64,000 nt of DNA from Mycolicibacterium neoaurum ATCC 25795. GTDB lineage: Bacteria; Actinomycetota; Actinomycetes; Mycobacteriales; Mycobacteriaceae. Every line of letters starts with the position of its first letter. Positions within the stretch are counted from its first letter, which is position 1. The stretch is taken from the NCBI RefSeq assembly GCF_000691525.1, contig NZ_JMDW01000010.1, positions 369,155 to 433,154 of the forward strand. The letters run 5' to 3'. The notes beneath the pieces are model-generated. The model did no database searches. It was not told the DNA's origin and worked only from the letters and a program-made list of their open reading frames with translations. Shown here one piece after another: positions 10,121 to 20,265 of this stretch. The translations under genes were made by a program, and so were the position numbers.

Positions 10121-11324
10121 TCTTGGGCTGCTTTCGATTCCGTGATGGCTAGTTCTCGTTCGATGGCTTCGGTCAGGCGTTCGCGCACGGCGGGCACCGC
10201 GATCTTGGCGATGATCTCGCCGAAGAAGCCGCGGACCACCAGACGGCGGGCCGCCTCCTCGGGAATACCCCGGGCACGCAGATAGAACAGCTGCTCGTCA
10301 TCGAAACGGCCGGTGGCACTGGCGTGGCCGGCACCGGCGATCTCACCGGTCTCGATCTCCAGGTTGGGCACCGAATCGGCACGGGCGCCGTCGGTGAGCA
10401 CCAGGTTGCGGTTCGCCTCGTAGGTGTCTGTGCCGGTGGCCTCGGCGCGGATCAGCACGTCACCGATCCACACGGTGTGCGCATCCGGCTTGTCGGAGGC
10501 CGGATCGCCTTGCAGCGCACCTTTGTACAGCACGTCGGACTTGCAGTTCGGTACCGCGTGGTCGACGAGCAACCGCGACTCGAAGTGCTGACCGTCGTCG
10601 GCGAAGTAGGTGCCGAGCAACTGGGCTTCGCCGCCCTGAGCGGTGAACCGCACGGTGGCGGTGGTACGCACCACATCGCCACCGAGGGTGACGTTGACGT
10701 GGCCGAGCACCGCATCCTTGCCGATCCGGGCATGATGCGAGCTGACGTGCACCATGTCATCGGCCCAGTCGGCGATCCAGATGACGCCGAGTCGGGCCGA
10801 GTCACCGACGATGATCTCGACGTTGTCGGCGTACGTGCCGCTGCCGCGCAGGTCGACCACCACGGTCGCCCGGGACAGCTCTTCCACCCGGATCTGCAGG
10901 TGCCCGTAGGCGACATTGCCCTCACCGGGACCGGTGACGACGATCTCGATGGGCTCGGCGACCTCGGTGTCGCGGACCACGGTCACCACGGTGGCATTGC
11001 CGAACGACGAGTAGGCCTGGGCCGCAACGCGGTCGGCGGGTATACCGCCCTGCCCGAGTCGCTCGTCGTCCCGCGCAACGGTCTCGACCGTCACACCGGG
11101 ACGCTCACTGACCTCGATCAGCGCCGCACCGGTCGCCGGGGCGGAGCCGTCGTGCAGACCGCGCAGCCGCTTGAGCGGGGTGAACCGCCACAGCTCGTCA
11201 CGGCCCCCGGGTACCTCGAACGCCTCGACGTCGAAGGAGGCGAACTGCTCGCCCTTGTTCGCGTTGAGGGCCGAGCCGGACTTACGGCCGCCTTCCACCG
11301 CGTCGGTCATGTGCGATGCCGTCA

Positions 11325-11325
<1 letters not shown>
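10117..11325 (-). CDS. sufD: SufD scaffold protein
   Basis: A 402-residue SufB/SufD-family protein of the right-handed β-helix type. The C-terminal family motif LFYLRARGIPEEAARRLVVR and the preceding EIETGEIAGAGHASATGRFD are recognisable. It forms the SufBC2D complex that assembles Fe-S clusters. Its ATG overlaps the sufB stop by one base (TAATG) and its end overlaps sufC by 4 bp. Confidence 0.95.
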
Positions 11326-12751
<1,426 letters not shown>

Positions 12752-12755
<4 letters not shown>

Positions 12756-13525
12756 CGCGACACTCCTTGTGTGGTGGTGGAATCGGCGCGGGCTGCGTGC
12801 CGATCATCGGTGGGCTCGCCGGCGGTGGCCGGAGTCGAGCTCAGTGGAACGTGTGTGGTGCAGGCGAAATCACCGTTGCTGATGGTGGCCAGCCGTTGGA
12901 CATGGGTGCCCAGAATCTCCGCGAAGGCCTCCTGCTCGGCCTCACACAGCTCCGGGAACTCCTCGGCCACATGCGATACCGGGCAGTGATGCTGACAGAG
13001 CTGCACGCCGGGCAACGGCCCGGCAACCGGTGCCGTGGACGTCGCATAACCGGCCTCGGTCAGCGCCGCGGCGACCTCGTTGGCGGTCTGCTCGACGTCA
13101 CCGGTCGACACGGCATCGTCGATCCCGGCGAGCAGATCGTCGATCCGGCGGCGTGCGAACGTGCGAACGGCATCATCTCCGCCGATCTCCCGTAGCTGAC
13201 GCATGGCCGCCGCGGCGAGGTCGTCATAGGCGTGGGTGAGCTTTCCACGCCCGGCAGCGGTGAGCCGATAGCGCTTGGCCGGCCTGCCGCGACCGTTGTG
13301 CTGCCACGCCGCCGCCGCACTCGCCTCGGCGTCACCGGCCTCGATCAGCGCGTCGAGGTGCCGACGCACGCCGGCAGCCGAGATGCCCAATCGGGTTCCG
13401 ATGTCGCCGGCGGTGACCGGACCCTCCAGCAGCAACTGGACGATGGCACCACGGGTGTGTCCATCGGTGGAGACCGAAGACAGCGCGCCGCCAGGGGCGG
13501 CGGGAGTCTCCGGACGTAATTTCAC
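12752..13525 (-). CDS. sufR: SufR, Fe-S-sensing repressor of the suf operon
   Basis: A 257-residue winged-helix regulator. The DNA-binding part is at about residues 20–70 ([20 protein letters not shown]) and the C-terminal part carries the cluster-binding cysteines in [18 protein letters not shown]. SufR holds a [4Fe-4S] cluster and represses suf when clusters are plentiful; loss or nitrosylation of the cluster derepresses it. The open frame extends another 136 codons upstream, antisense to mptB, but the conserved N-terminus begins at the GTG chosen here. That GTG lies within a perfect palindrome proposed as the SufR operator. The 4-bp overlap with sufB indicates translational coupling. Confidence 0.92.
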
Positions 13526-13538
13526 AACACCATTGTGA
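13522..13538. promoter_or_regulatory. candidate SufR operator
   Basis: TCACAA–CACCA–TTGTGA is a perfect inverted repeat with a 5-bp spacer, placed over the sufR start codon in the sufR–mptB divergent region. It resembles the inverted TGTGA-type site reported for M. tuberculosis SufR. It would give autoregulation of the whole suf operon and could also affect mptB. Binding is inferred. Confidence 0.6.
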
Positions 13539-13603
13539 CGGAATTCGATCACCGGTTCCACCAAGGTAACCCTTACCCGGAAGGGCGGCTTGCCGGCGGC
13601 CGT

Positions 13604-13615
13604 TACGCTGCTCGA
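13604..13615 (+). promoter_or_regulatory. −10 element for leaderless mptB
   Basis: TACGCT (13604–13609) fits the mycobacterial TANNNT −10 and is followed by exactly six bases and then the ATG at 13616. Transcription would start at or next to the A of the start codon, so the mRNA is probably leaderless. Confidence 0.45.
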
Positions 13616-15268
13616 ATGACCGCCCTCGGGTCCTTCAGTTCCGCGGTGGCCCGTTGGCATGCCGACGAGCAGGCCGTCGGTTCGCCGCTGAACAATGCCG
13701 AGGTCGTCTCGCTGCGCCGGACCAGGGTGTTCGGTGCGACCGGGACGGTACTGATGGCCATCGGCGCGCTGGGCGCGGGGGCCCGTCCCGTCGTCCAGGA
13801 CCCGACGTTCGGCGTGCGGCTGCTCAACCTGCCCTCGCGCATCCAGACCGTATCGCTGACCATGACGACGACCGGCGCGGTGATGATGGCGCTGGCCTGG
13901 CTGATGCTGGGCCGCTTCGCACTCGGGCCGCACAAGATGTCCCGCAGTCAGCTCGACCGCACCCTGCTCCTGTGGTTGCTGCCCCTGCTGATCGCCCCAC
14001 CGATGTACAGCAAGGACGTCTACTCATATCTGGCGCAGAGTCAGATAGCCCGGATCGGGCTGGACCCCTATCAGGTCGGCCCCGCACCGGGGCTCGGGCT
14101 CGACCATGTCTTCACTCTCTCGGTGCCCAGTCTCTGGCGTGAGACCCCGGCCCCCTACGGACCGCTGTTCCTGTGGATCGGCGAGGGTATCTCGGTGCTC
14201 ACCGGGGACAACATCGTCGCTGCGGTGCTGTGCCACCGGCTGGTGGTGCTCGTCGGGGTCGGCCTCATCGTCTGGGCCACCCCGCGGTTGGCCCAGCGGT
14301 GCGGTGTCGCAGAGGTCAGCGCGCTCTGGCTGGGTCCGTGCAACCCGCTGTTGTTCATGCACCTCGTCGCGGGCATCCACAACGAGGCGCTGATGCTCGG
14401 CCTGATGCTGGCCGGCACCGAGTTCGCGCTACGCGGTATCGACGGCGTGCGCGAACACAGTTGGCGGCTGCCACCGCACGCCGCGGCGATGCTCGCCGCG
14501 GGCACCGTGCTCATCACGATGTCGTCGCAGGTGAAGCTGCCCGCCCTACTGGCAATGGGCTTCGTGGTGATGGCCTTGGCCTGGCACTGGGGCGGCACCG
14601 TGAAGGCGTTCCTCGCCGCCAGCTTCTCACTCGGCGCGCTGTCCCTGGCGGTGATGGCGATCATCGGCTGGGCCAGTGGCCTCGGCTTCGGCTGGGTGTT
14701 CACCCTCGGCACCGCCAACGTCGTCCGATCCTGGATGTCACCTCCGACGCTGATCGCCCTCGGCACCGGCCAGGTCGGCATCCTGCTCGGGCTCGGCGAC
14801 CACACGACATCGGTGCTGGGACTCACCCGCGGTATCGGTGTGATCATCATCGCGGTCCTGGTGACCTGGCTGCTGCTGGCCGTGCTGCGCGGCCGGCTGC
14901 ATCCGGTCGGTGGCCTCGGTGTCGCGCTGGGCGCCAGCGTGTTGTTGTTCCCGGTCGTGCAGCCCTGGTATCTGCTGTGGGCAATCATCCCGCTGGCCAC
15001 CTGGGCCACCCGACCGGGATTCCGCGGGTCGGCCATCGGTATCACGCTGGTGGTCGGCATCTTCGGTCCGACCGCCAACGGCGACCGGTTCGCGCTGTTC
15101 CAGATTCTGGACGCCACGCTGGCCAGCGCGGTGATCGTGCTGATCATCATCGCCATCACCTACCGGCATCTGCCCTGGCGCGCACTGCCACCGCCGGGTG
15201 CCGACGACCCGCGACCCGGACCGGAGCCACCGGCTGCCAGACCCGACGCCTACGCTGAATCTCCGTGA
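13616..15268 (+). CDS. mptB: polyprenol-phosphomannose-dependent mannosyltransferase MptB
   Basis: A 550-residue membrane protein with about 12–13 hydrophobic segments, fitting the GT-C α-(1→6)-mannopyranosyltransferase MptB. This enzyme uses decaprenyl-phosphomannose on the periplasmic side to build the mannan core of lipoglycans. The DVYSYLAQSQIARIGLDPY segment carries the acidic loop typical of GT-C enzymes. The gene diverges from sufR, as Rv1459c does from Rv1460. The open frame begins 27 codons earlier, but ATG 13616 has a leaderless −10 and starts the natural N-terminus. The last four bases overlap the ABC ATPase gene. Confidence 0.88.
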   Translation: MTALGSFSSAVARWHADEQAVGSPLNNAEVVSLRRTRVFGATGTVLMAIGALGAGARPVVQDPTFGVRLLNLPSRIQTVSLTMTTTGAVMMALAWLMLGRFALGPHKMSRSQLDRTLLLWLLPLLIAPPMYSKDVYSYLAQSQIARIGLDPYQVGPAPGLGLDHVFTLSVPSLWRETPAPYGPLFLWIGEGISVLTGDNIVAAVLCHRLVVLVGVGLIVWATPRLAQRCGVAEVSALWLGPCNPLLFMHLVAGIHNEALMLGLMLAGTEFALRGIDGVREHSWRLPPHAAAMLAAGTVLITMSSQVKLPALLAMGFVVMALAWHWGGTVKAFLAASFSLGALSLAVMAIIGWASGLGFGWVFTLGTANVVRSWMSPPTLIALGTGQVGILLGLGDHTTSVLGLTRGIGVIIIAVLVTWLLLAVLRGRLHPVGGLGVALGASVLLFPVVQPWYLLWAIIPLATWATRPGFRGSAIGITLVVGIFGPTANGDRFALFQILDATLASAVIVLIIIAITYRHLPWRALPPPGADDPRPGPEPPAARPDAYAESP

Positions 15269-16203
15269 CCACCGGTTCTGACGCTGTCGTACGCCTGCTC
15301 GGGGTGACCAAACGCTACGGACCGGCCTCGGCACCTGCCGCCGTCGACAATCTCGATCTGGAGGTGCGCCGCGCCGAGGTGTTCGCCCTCCTCGGACCCA
15401 ACGGCGCGGGCAAGACCACGACCGTGGAGATGTGCGAGGGATTCCTGCGGCCGGACTCCGGTCGCATCGAAATCCTCGGTCTGGACCCCGCGACGGACAA
15501 CGCCCGATTGCGCGAGCGGATCGGTGTCATGTTGCAGGGTGGCGGCGGCTACCCGGCGGCCCGTGCCGGCGAGATGCTGAACCTGGTGGCCTCGTATGCC
15601 GCCGATCCCCTGGACCCGCAGTGGCTGCTCGACACCCTCGGTCTCACCGATGCCGCCCGCACCACCTACCGCAGGCTCTCCGGTGGCCAGCAGCAACGAC
15701 TGGCGCTGGCCTGTGCCGTCGTGGGGCGGCCCGAACTGGTGTTCCTCGACGAACCGACCGCGGGCATGGATGCCCACGCCCGCATCGTGGTGTGGGAATT
15801 GATCGACGCGCTGCGCCGCGACGGCGTCACCGTCGTCCTGACCACCCATCACCTGAGCGAGGCCGAAGAGCTGGCCGACCGGCTGGTCATCATCGATCAC
15901 GGCCGCACCGTCGCCGCGGGCACCCCCGCCGAGTTGATGCGCAGCGGAGCCGAGAACCAATTGCGTTTCACGGCGCCGCCCCGGCTCGACCTGTCGCTGC
16001 TCGTCTCGGCGCTGCCGGAGAACTACCGGGCCAGCGAGACGACCGCGGGCGAGTATCTGGTGGAGGGCCGGATCGATCCGCAGGTGCTGGCCACCGTCAC
16101 CGCGTGGTGCGCCCGGGTCAACGTGCTGGCCACCGACATGCGGGTGGAGCAACGCAGCCTGGAGGACGTCTTCCTCGATCTGACCGGGCGGGAGCTGAGA
16201 TGA
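15265..16203 (+). CDS. ABC-2 type exporter ATP-binding protein
   Basis: A 312-residue ATPase of the drug/lipid exporter (DrrA-like) class. Walker A GPNGAGKTTTVEM near residue 50, signature LSGGQQQRLALACAVV and Walker B VFLDEPTAGMD are intact, with a C-terminal DrrA-like extension. It overlaps mptB by 4 bp and the permease gene by 4 bp, so all three form one operon (Rv1459c–Rv1457c order). The substrate is unknown; a cell-envelope component is plausible from the link to mptB. Confidence 0.92.
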   Translation: MTTGSDAVVRLLGVTKRYGPASAPAAVDNLDLEVRRAEVFALLGPNGAGKTTTVEMCEGFLRPDSGRIEILGLDPATDNARLRERIGVMLQGGGGYPAARAGEMLNLVASYAADPLDPQWLLDTLGLTDAARTTYRRLSGGQQQRLALACAVVGRPELVFLDEPTAGMDAHARIVVWELIDALRRDGVTVVLTTHHLSEAEELADRLVIIDHGRTVAAGTPAELMRSGAENQLRFTAPPRLDLSLLVSALPENYRASETTAGEYLVEGRIDPQVLATVTAWCARVNVLATDMRVEQRSLEDVFLDLTGRELR

Positions 16204-16976
16204 GTACGAATCGTTTTGCGGCAGGGACGTTCTCCCCCGATCCCCGGCCGGCCGCTGTCGGTGCGATGCTCAGAGCCCAGTTCGGGCTCGAGCTCAAACT
16301 GTTGTTGCGCAACGGCGAGCAGCTGCTGCTCACCATGTTCATCCCGATCACCCTGCTGGTCGGCCTCACGCTGCTGCCGCTGGGTGAGTTCGGTGACAAC
16401 CGCGCGGCGACCTTCACGCCGGCCATCATGGCGCTGGCGGTCATCTCCACGGCGTTCACCGGGCAGGCCATCGCCGTCGCGTTCGATCGCCGGTACGGGG
16501 CGCTCAAGCGGCTGGGTGCGACCGCGCTGCCGGTGTGGGGTGTGATCGCAGGCAAATCGCTGGCCGTCGTGACCGTGGTCTTCCTACAGTCGATCCTGTT
16601 GGGCGCCATCGGTGTCGCGCTGGGCTGGCGGCCGCCGGTCGCGGCCCTGGCGTTGGGCGCGGTCGTGATCGCACTGGGCACGGCGGCGTTCGCCGCACTC
16701 GGTCTGCTCCTCGGCGGCACGCTGCGCTCGGAGATCGTGCTGGCGCTGGCGAACCTGCTGTGGTTCGTCTTCGCCGGGCTCGGCGCGTTGACCCTCGACG
16801 GCGGCCCGGTGCCGGCGGCACTGCGCTGGGTGGCCAGGTTGACACCGTCCGGAGCGCTGACCGAGGCGCTGACGCAGGCGATGACGCTGTCGGTGGACTG
16901 GTTCGGGGTTGCCGTGCTGGCCGGTTGGGGCGTGTTGTCGGCGCTGGCGGCGCTGCGCTGGTTCCGGTTCACCTGA
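16200..16976 (+). CDS. ABC-2 type exporter permease
   Basis: A 258-residue membrane protein with about six hydrophobic segments, the partner of the preceding ATPase. The ATG at 16200 overlaps that gene's stop; the much longer open frame upstream is only a shadow of the ATPase gene. A cytoplasmic N-terminus (ALRAQ-type amphipathic start: MLRAQFGLELKLLLRNGEQ) and the LGGTLRSEIVLALANLLW segment fit ABC-2 permeases. It equals Rv1457c by position. Confidence 0.9.
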   Translation: MSTNRFAAGTFSPDPRPAAVGAMLRAQFGLELKLLLRNGEQLLLTMFIPITLLVGLTLLPLGEFGDNRAATFTPAIMALAVISTAFTGQAIAVAFDRRYGALKRLGATALPVWGVIAGKSLAVVTVVFLQSILLGAIGVALGWRPPVAALALGAVVIALGTAAFAALGLLLGGTLRSEIVLALANLLWFVFAGLGALTLDGGPVPAALRWVARLTPSGALTEALTQAMTLSVDWFGVAVLAGWGVLSALAALRWFRFT

Positions 16977-16981
16977 CGGCC

Positions 16982-17656
16982 GTGATCACCCTCGGTGTCG
17001 ACGGCTGGAAGGGCGGCTGGGTCGGCATCGAACTACGGGACGGCCGTTATCGTGCGGCACATGTCGACCCGCGGCTGGCCGTACTCATCGCGGCGGTGCC
17101 CGATGCCCGGGTGGTCGGCGTCGACATCCCGCTCGGTCTGCTCGACGACGCGGTACGTGCCTCCGACCGGGCCGCCCAGCGCCGATTGGGCGCACGATCG
17201 TCGAGTCTGTTCCTGATGCCGCCGCGACCGGTGTTCGATGCCCCCGATCACGCTGCCGCCTGCGTGACGGCCAGGGAACTCACCGGGGCCGGGATCAGCA
17301 TCCAGACCTGGGGGCTGCGGCAGAAGTTCCTGGAAGCCGAGGCCCTGCACGCCGATTCCGCGCTACCGCTGTTCGAGGTGCATCCCGAGCTGTCCTTCCG
17401 GGAGATGGGCCTGACGACCGGAGACGGCAAGAAGAAGAGCTGGCGCGGCCAGCGGGCCCGGTTACGCGTGCTGGCCGGGCACGGGATCGACATCCCGGAG
17501 GATCTCGGTGCCGCGGCCGGTGTGCCCGCCGATGACGTGCTGGATGCGGCCGCCGCGGCATGGAGCGCATATCGCATCGCGACGGGGGCGGCGTTCAGCC
17601 TCCCGGACCCGCCGCAGGTCGATGCGCGGGGCCGACGCCTGGCGATCTGGTGTTGA
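16982..17656 (+). CDS. DUF429 family protein
   Basis: A 224-residue DUF429 protein (predicted RNase H-like fold). Visible family features are the N-terminal GVDGWKGGWVGIEL, VVGVDIPLGLLD, the central LFEVHPELSFREMG and the C-terminal DDVLDAAAAAWSAYRIATG, each with acidic residues suggesting a metal site. GTG 16982 starts at the first family residues; the open frame upstream overlaps the permease gene. It follows the permease by 5 bp and is probably co-transcribed with it. The function is not established for the family. Confidence 0.82.
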   Translation: MITLGVDGWKGGWVGIELRDGRYRAAHVDPRLAVLIAAVPDARVVGVDIPLGLLDDAVRASDRAAQRRLGARSSSLFLMPPRPVFDAPDHAAACVTARELTGAGISIQTWGLRQKFLEAEALHADSALPLFEVHPELSFREMGLTTGDGKKKSWRGQRARLRVLAGHGIDIPEDLGAAAGVPADDVLDAAAAAWSAYRIATGAAFSLPDPPQVDARGRRLAIWC

Positions 17657-17687
17657 GCGGGGTCGGCGCTCCTGCTGCACCGCCCCT

Positions 17688-17726
17688 ACTACATCGCGTA
17701 GTTAGCGCTGCTCTACCATCGGATCC
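17688..17726 (+). promoter_or_regulatory. ctaA promoter with inverted repeat
   Basis: TACCAT (17714–17719) followed by seven bases and GTG 17727 gives a leaderless-type promoter. Upstream, ACTAC–ATCGC–GTAGT (17688–17702) is a perfect inverted repeat over the −35 region, a possible regulator site. Confidence 0.4.
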
Positions 17727-18692
17727 GTGGCTGTCGGACGACTTTTCCTGCGACTTGTCGACATGCTGCCGATGCCCAGCCTGCGCACCCAGCGCATCGC
17801 CGCCTTCCTGGTCATCCTGACCCAGGGCGGCATCGCCGTCACCGGCGCCATCGTGCGTGTCACGGCATCGGGCCTGGGCTGCCCGACCTGGCCCCAGTGC
17901 TTCCCCGGCAGTTTCACCCCGGTCCCACATCCCGAGGTGCCCGGCATCCACCAGGCGGTGGAGTTCGGCAACCGGATGCTGACCTTCCTGGTCGTGCTCA
18001 CCGCGGCGGCCGCGGTCATCGCCGTGACCCGAGCCCGCCGCCGCCGCGAGGTCCTGTTCTACGCATGGTTGATGCCCGCCTCCACGGTCCTGCAGGCCGT
18101 CATCGGCGGTATCACCGTGCTCACCGGCCTGCTGTGGTGGACCGTCGCGATCCACCTGCTGGTGTCGATGGCGATGGTCTGGCTTGCGGTGTTGCTGTTC
18201 GCCAAGATCGGCGAACCCGATGACGGCACCCCGACCGCCGTGGTGCCCCGACAGCTGCGGCAGCTGACCGCCCTGAGCGGGCTGGCGCTCTCGGCGGTCC
18301 TGGTGACCGGGACGATGGTCACCGGCGCGGGCCCGCACGCCGGCGACAAGAGTCCCGAGCGACCGGTCCCCCGCCTGGAGGTGGAGATCACCACGCTGGT
18401 GCACATGCACTCCACCCTGCTGATCGGCTATCTGTCGCTGGTGGTGGCGCTGGGCTTTGCCCTGCTTGCCGTCGGCGCCCCGCGGCCGGTGCGGATCCGA
18501 CTGGTCGCGGTCGTCGTGCTGGTGATCGCCCAGGGCGCACTCGGTGCCGTGCAGTTCTTCACCGGTGTTCCCGAGGCACTCGTCGCGCTGCACGTGGCCG
18601 GGGCGGGAGCCTGCACGGCCGCCACCGCCGCGCTGTGGGCGTCGATGCGGGAGCGGCGGACCATCCCGGCGCCGGATCCCGTGGCTGCCTGA
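17727..18692 (+). CDS. ctaA: haem A synthase CtaA
   Basis: A 321-residue COX15/CtaA protein that oxidises haem O to haem A for cytochrome aa3 oxidase. About eight membrane segments are seen, with paired histidine motifs: HQAVEFGNRM, AIHLLVSM, VHMHSTLLIGY and ALHVAGAG. The extracellular cysteine pair GCPTWPQC fits the class with a disulfide in loop 1. GTG 17727 is supported by a leaderless promoter; Met13 is an alternative. CtaB, which makes the haem O substrate, is encoded at 32.3–33.2 kb. Confidence 0.93.
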   Translation: MAVGRLFLRLVDMLPMPSLRTQRIAAFLVILTQGGIAVTGAIVRVTASGLGCPTWPQCFPGSFTPVPHPEVPGIHQAVEFGNRMLTFLVVLTAAAAVIAVTRARRRREVLFYAWLMPASTVLQAVIGGITVLTGLLWWTVAIHLLVSMAMVWLAVLLFAKIGEPDDGTPTAVVPRQLRQLTALSGLALSAVLVTGTMVTGAGPHAGDKSPERPVPRLEVEITTLVHMHSTLLIGYLSLVVALGFALLAVGAPRPVRIRLVAVVVLVIAQGALGAVQFFTGVPEALVALHVAGAGACTAATAALWASMRERRTIPAPDPVAA

Positions 18693-18711
18693 TCACCCGA
18701 TCGCGATGTTG

Positions 18712-18747
18712 TGTGATTGATTCACATCTTTCACATACACTTCGATC
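18712..18747 (+). promoter_or_regulatory. deoR promoter and autoregulatory operator
   Basis: TGTGA–TTGAT–TCACA (18712–18726) is an inverted repeat over the −35/spacer region of a promoter with −10 TACACT (18736–18741), six bases before the ATG (leaderless). A TTCACAT/TTTCACAT direct repeat follows. The GTGATTGA core recurs upstream of the FGGY kinase gene, pointing to the same regulator. Confidence 0.5.
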
Positions 18748-19551
18748 ATGACCGCCGGCCTCAGCGCGCACGCCCGGCGGGCGGCCATCGCCGCCCGGAT
18801 ACACACCGACCGTGAGGTCGACTTCGCCACGCTGGCGGGCGAATTCGACGTCTCCGAGATGACCATCCGGCGCGATATCGAGCGGTTGGAGGAACAGGGC
18901 ATCGCCCGCCGCGTCCTCGGCGGGGCCATCGCCTACGGCGGGAAGTCCACCGAACCGTCCTTCGATGCGCGCGCCGCCGACTCTGCCGACGAGAAATTGC
19001 ACATCGCCCATGCGGTGGCCGATCTGCTGCGCCCTCGCGAGACGGTCATCCTCGACAGCGGCAGCACGGTGCTGGCGGTGGCCCGCGCCGTGAAGGGCCG
19101 CAATCTCGGCCTGACCGTGATCACCCCGAGCGTGCTGGTCGCCGTCGAACTCGCCGACGAGCCGGAGACCACGATCCTGCTGACCGGCGGCAAGGTGCGC
19201 CCCGGCGAGCTGAGCCTGATCGGCGCCGAGGCCGAGGACTTCTATCTGCGCTACAACTGCGACACCTATGTCATGGGGATCGCCGGGGTGGACGGTAAGC
19301 GTGGCGCCTCCGAGTACCACCGCGAAGAAGGCAACGTCAAGCAGGCGGCCATGCGGTCGGCGGACCGGGTGATCGTCGCCGCCGACGCGTCCAAGCTCGG
19401 CCGGGTGCAGTTGATCAATGTCGCACCGGTCTCGGCGATCTCGATCCTGGTCACCGACGGACCGTCGACCCATCCCGCGGTCGAGGCACTGCGCGCCTCG
19501 GGTGTCTCGGTGGTGTGCGTCAACGCCGAACGCTCAGCGTCGACGCGCTGA
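18748..19551 (+). CDS. DeoR-family transcriptional regulator
   Basis: A 267-residue DeoR-type repressor of a sugar operon. The N-terminal winged helix has the family signature (FATLAGEFDVSEMTIRRDIE, residues 26–45). The C-terminal DeoRC domain, related to sugar-phosphate isomerases, has LDSGSTVLAVARAV and a VMGIAGVDGKRG loop and would bind a phosphorylated sugar or polyol. It is the only regulator in the island and probably controls itself and the divergent units. Its 3' end overlaps the converging phosphatase gene by 18 bp. Confidence 0.9.
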   Translation: MTAGLSAHARRAAIAARIHTDREVDFATLAGEFDVSEMTIRRDIERLEEQGIARRVLGGAIAYGGKSTEPSFDARAADSADEKLHIAHAVADLLRPRETVILDSGSTVLAVARAVKGRNLGLTVITPSVLVAVELADEPETTILLTGGKVRPGELSLIGAEAEDFYLRYNCDTYVMGIAGVDGKRGASEYHREEGNVKQAAMRSADRVIVAADASKLGRVQLINVAPVSAISILVTDGPSTHPAVEALRASGVSVVCVNAERSASTR

Positions 19552-20265
19552 GACCCCACCGTCCTCGGCCCGCGACACCATCGCGCCGGCCTCCTCGGCG
19601 ATGAGCGCACCGGCAGCCCAATCATGCACTGCCAGATCGTCTTCGACGAAGGCATCGAGGCTGCCCTGGGCGAGCAGGCAGAGGTCCAGGGCGGCGGCGC
19701 CGAAGCGGCGCATATCGGTGTACTCGGTCATCACCGCCCCCAGATCGCGCAGCTGGCGCCGTCGGTGGCCCGGGTCATAGGACAGCCCGGTGCCGAGCAG
19801 CCGTACCGAGGACTCCATCAGCGGCAGCGGCAGCGAGACCTCGCCGCTACCCGAGTCGACGCGGGCGCCAAGCCCTTTTGCCGCGCTCCAGGTGATGCCC
19901 AGGGCCGGCGCGCACACCGCGCCGGCCAACCAGGACCCGTCCACGCGTGAGCGCGCCGCCACCGAGGTGCCGAAGAACGGCAGCCGCCGCACGTAATTGG
20001 TCGTCCCGTCGAGCGGGTCGACCACCCACTGAACCGGTCCCGTACCGCTGTGTTCGGCCAGCTCCTCGCCGAGCACACCATCATCGGGGCGGGCCGCGAG
20101 CAGGACCTCCCGGACGATCTGTTCGGCGGCGGTGTCCACCGCGGTCACCACGTCACCCGCGGCGGCCTTGGTGGCGATGGGCACCTGCTCACCCCAGTGC
20201 TGCAGGCACACCGCCGCGCCGCGGCGCGCCGCCTCGATCGCCAGTAGCCGCAAGTCCTCGTTCAT
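19534..20265 (-). CDS. inositol-monophosphatase family protein
   Basis: A 243-residue Mg-dependent sugar phosphatase of the IMPase/FBPase/CysQ superfamily. The metal ligands are visible: Glu in LGEELAEH, DPLDGTTNY (the DPxDGT motif) and the C-terminal VHDWAAGALIAEEAG. It is encoded with a BtpA-like protein (4-bp overlap) in a carbohydrate island, so a sugar- or polyol-phosphate is the likely substrate rather than inositol phosphate. The C-terminus runs into the deoR 3' end. Confidence 0.88.
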   Translation of the reverse strand: MNEDLRLLAIEAARRGAAVCLQHWGEQVPIATKAAAGDVVTAVDTAAEQIVREVLLAARPDDGVLGEELAEHSGTGPVQWVVDPLDGTTNYVRRLPFFGTSVAARSRVDGSWLAGAVCAPALGITWSAAKGLGARVDSGSGEVSLPLPLMESSVRLLGTGLSYDPGHRRRQLRDLGAVMTEYTDMRRFGAAALDLCLLAQGSLDAFVEDDLAVHDWAAGALIAEEAGAMVSRAEDGGVSARRR

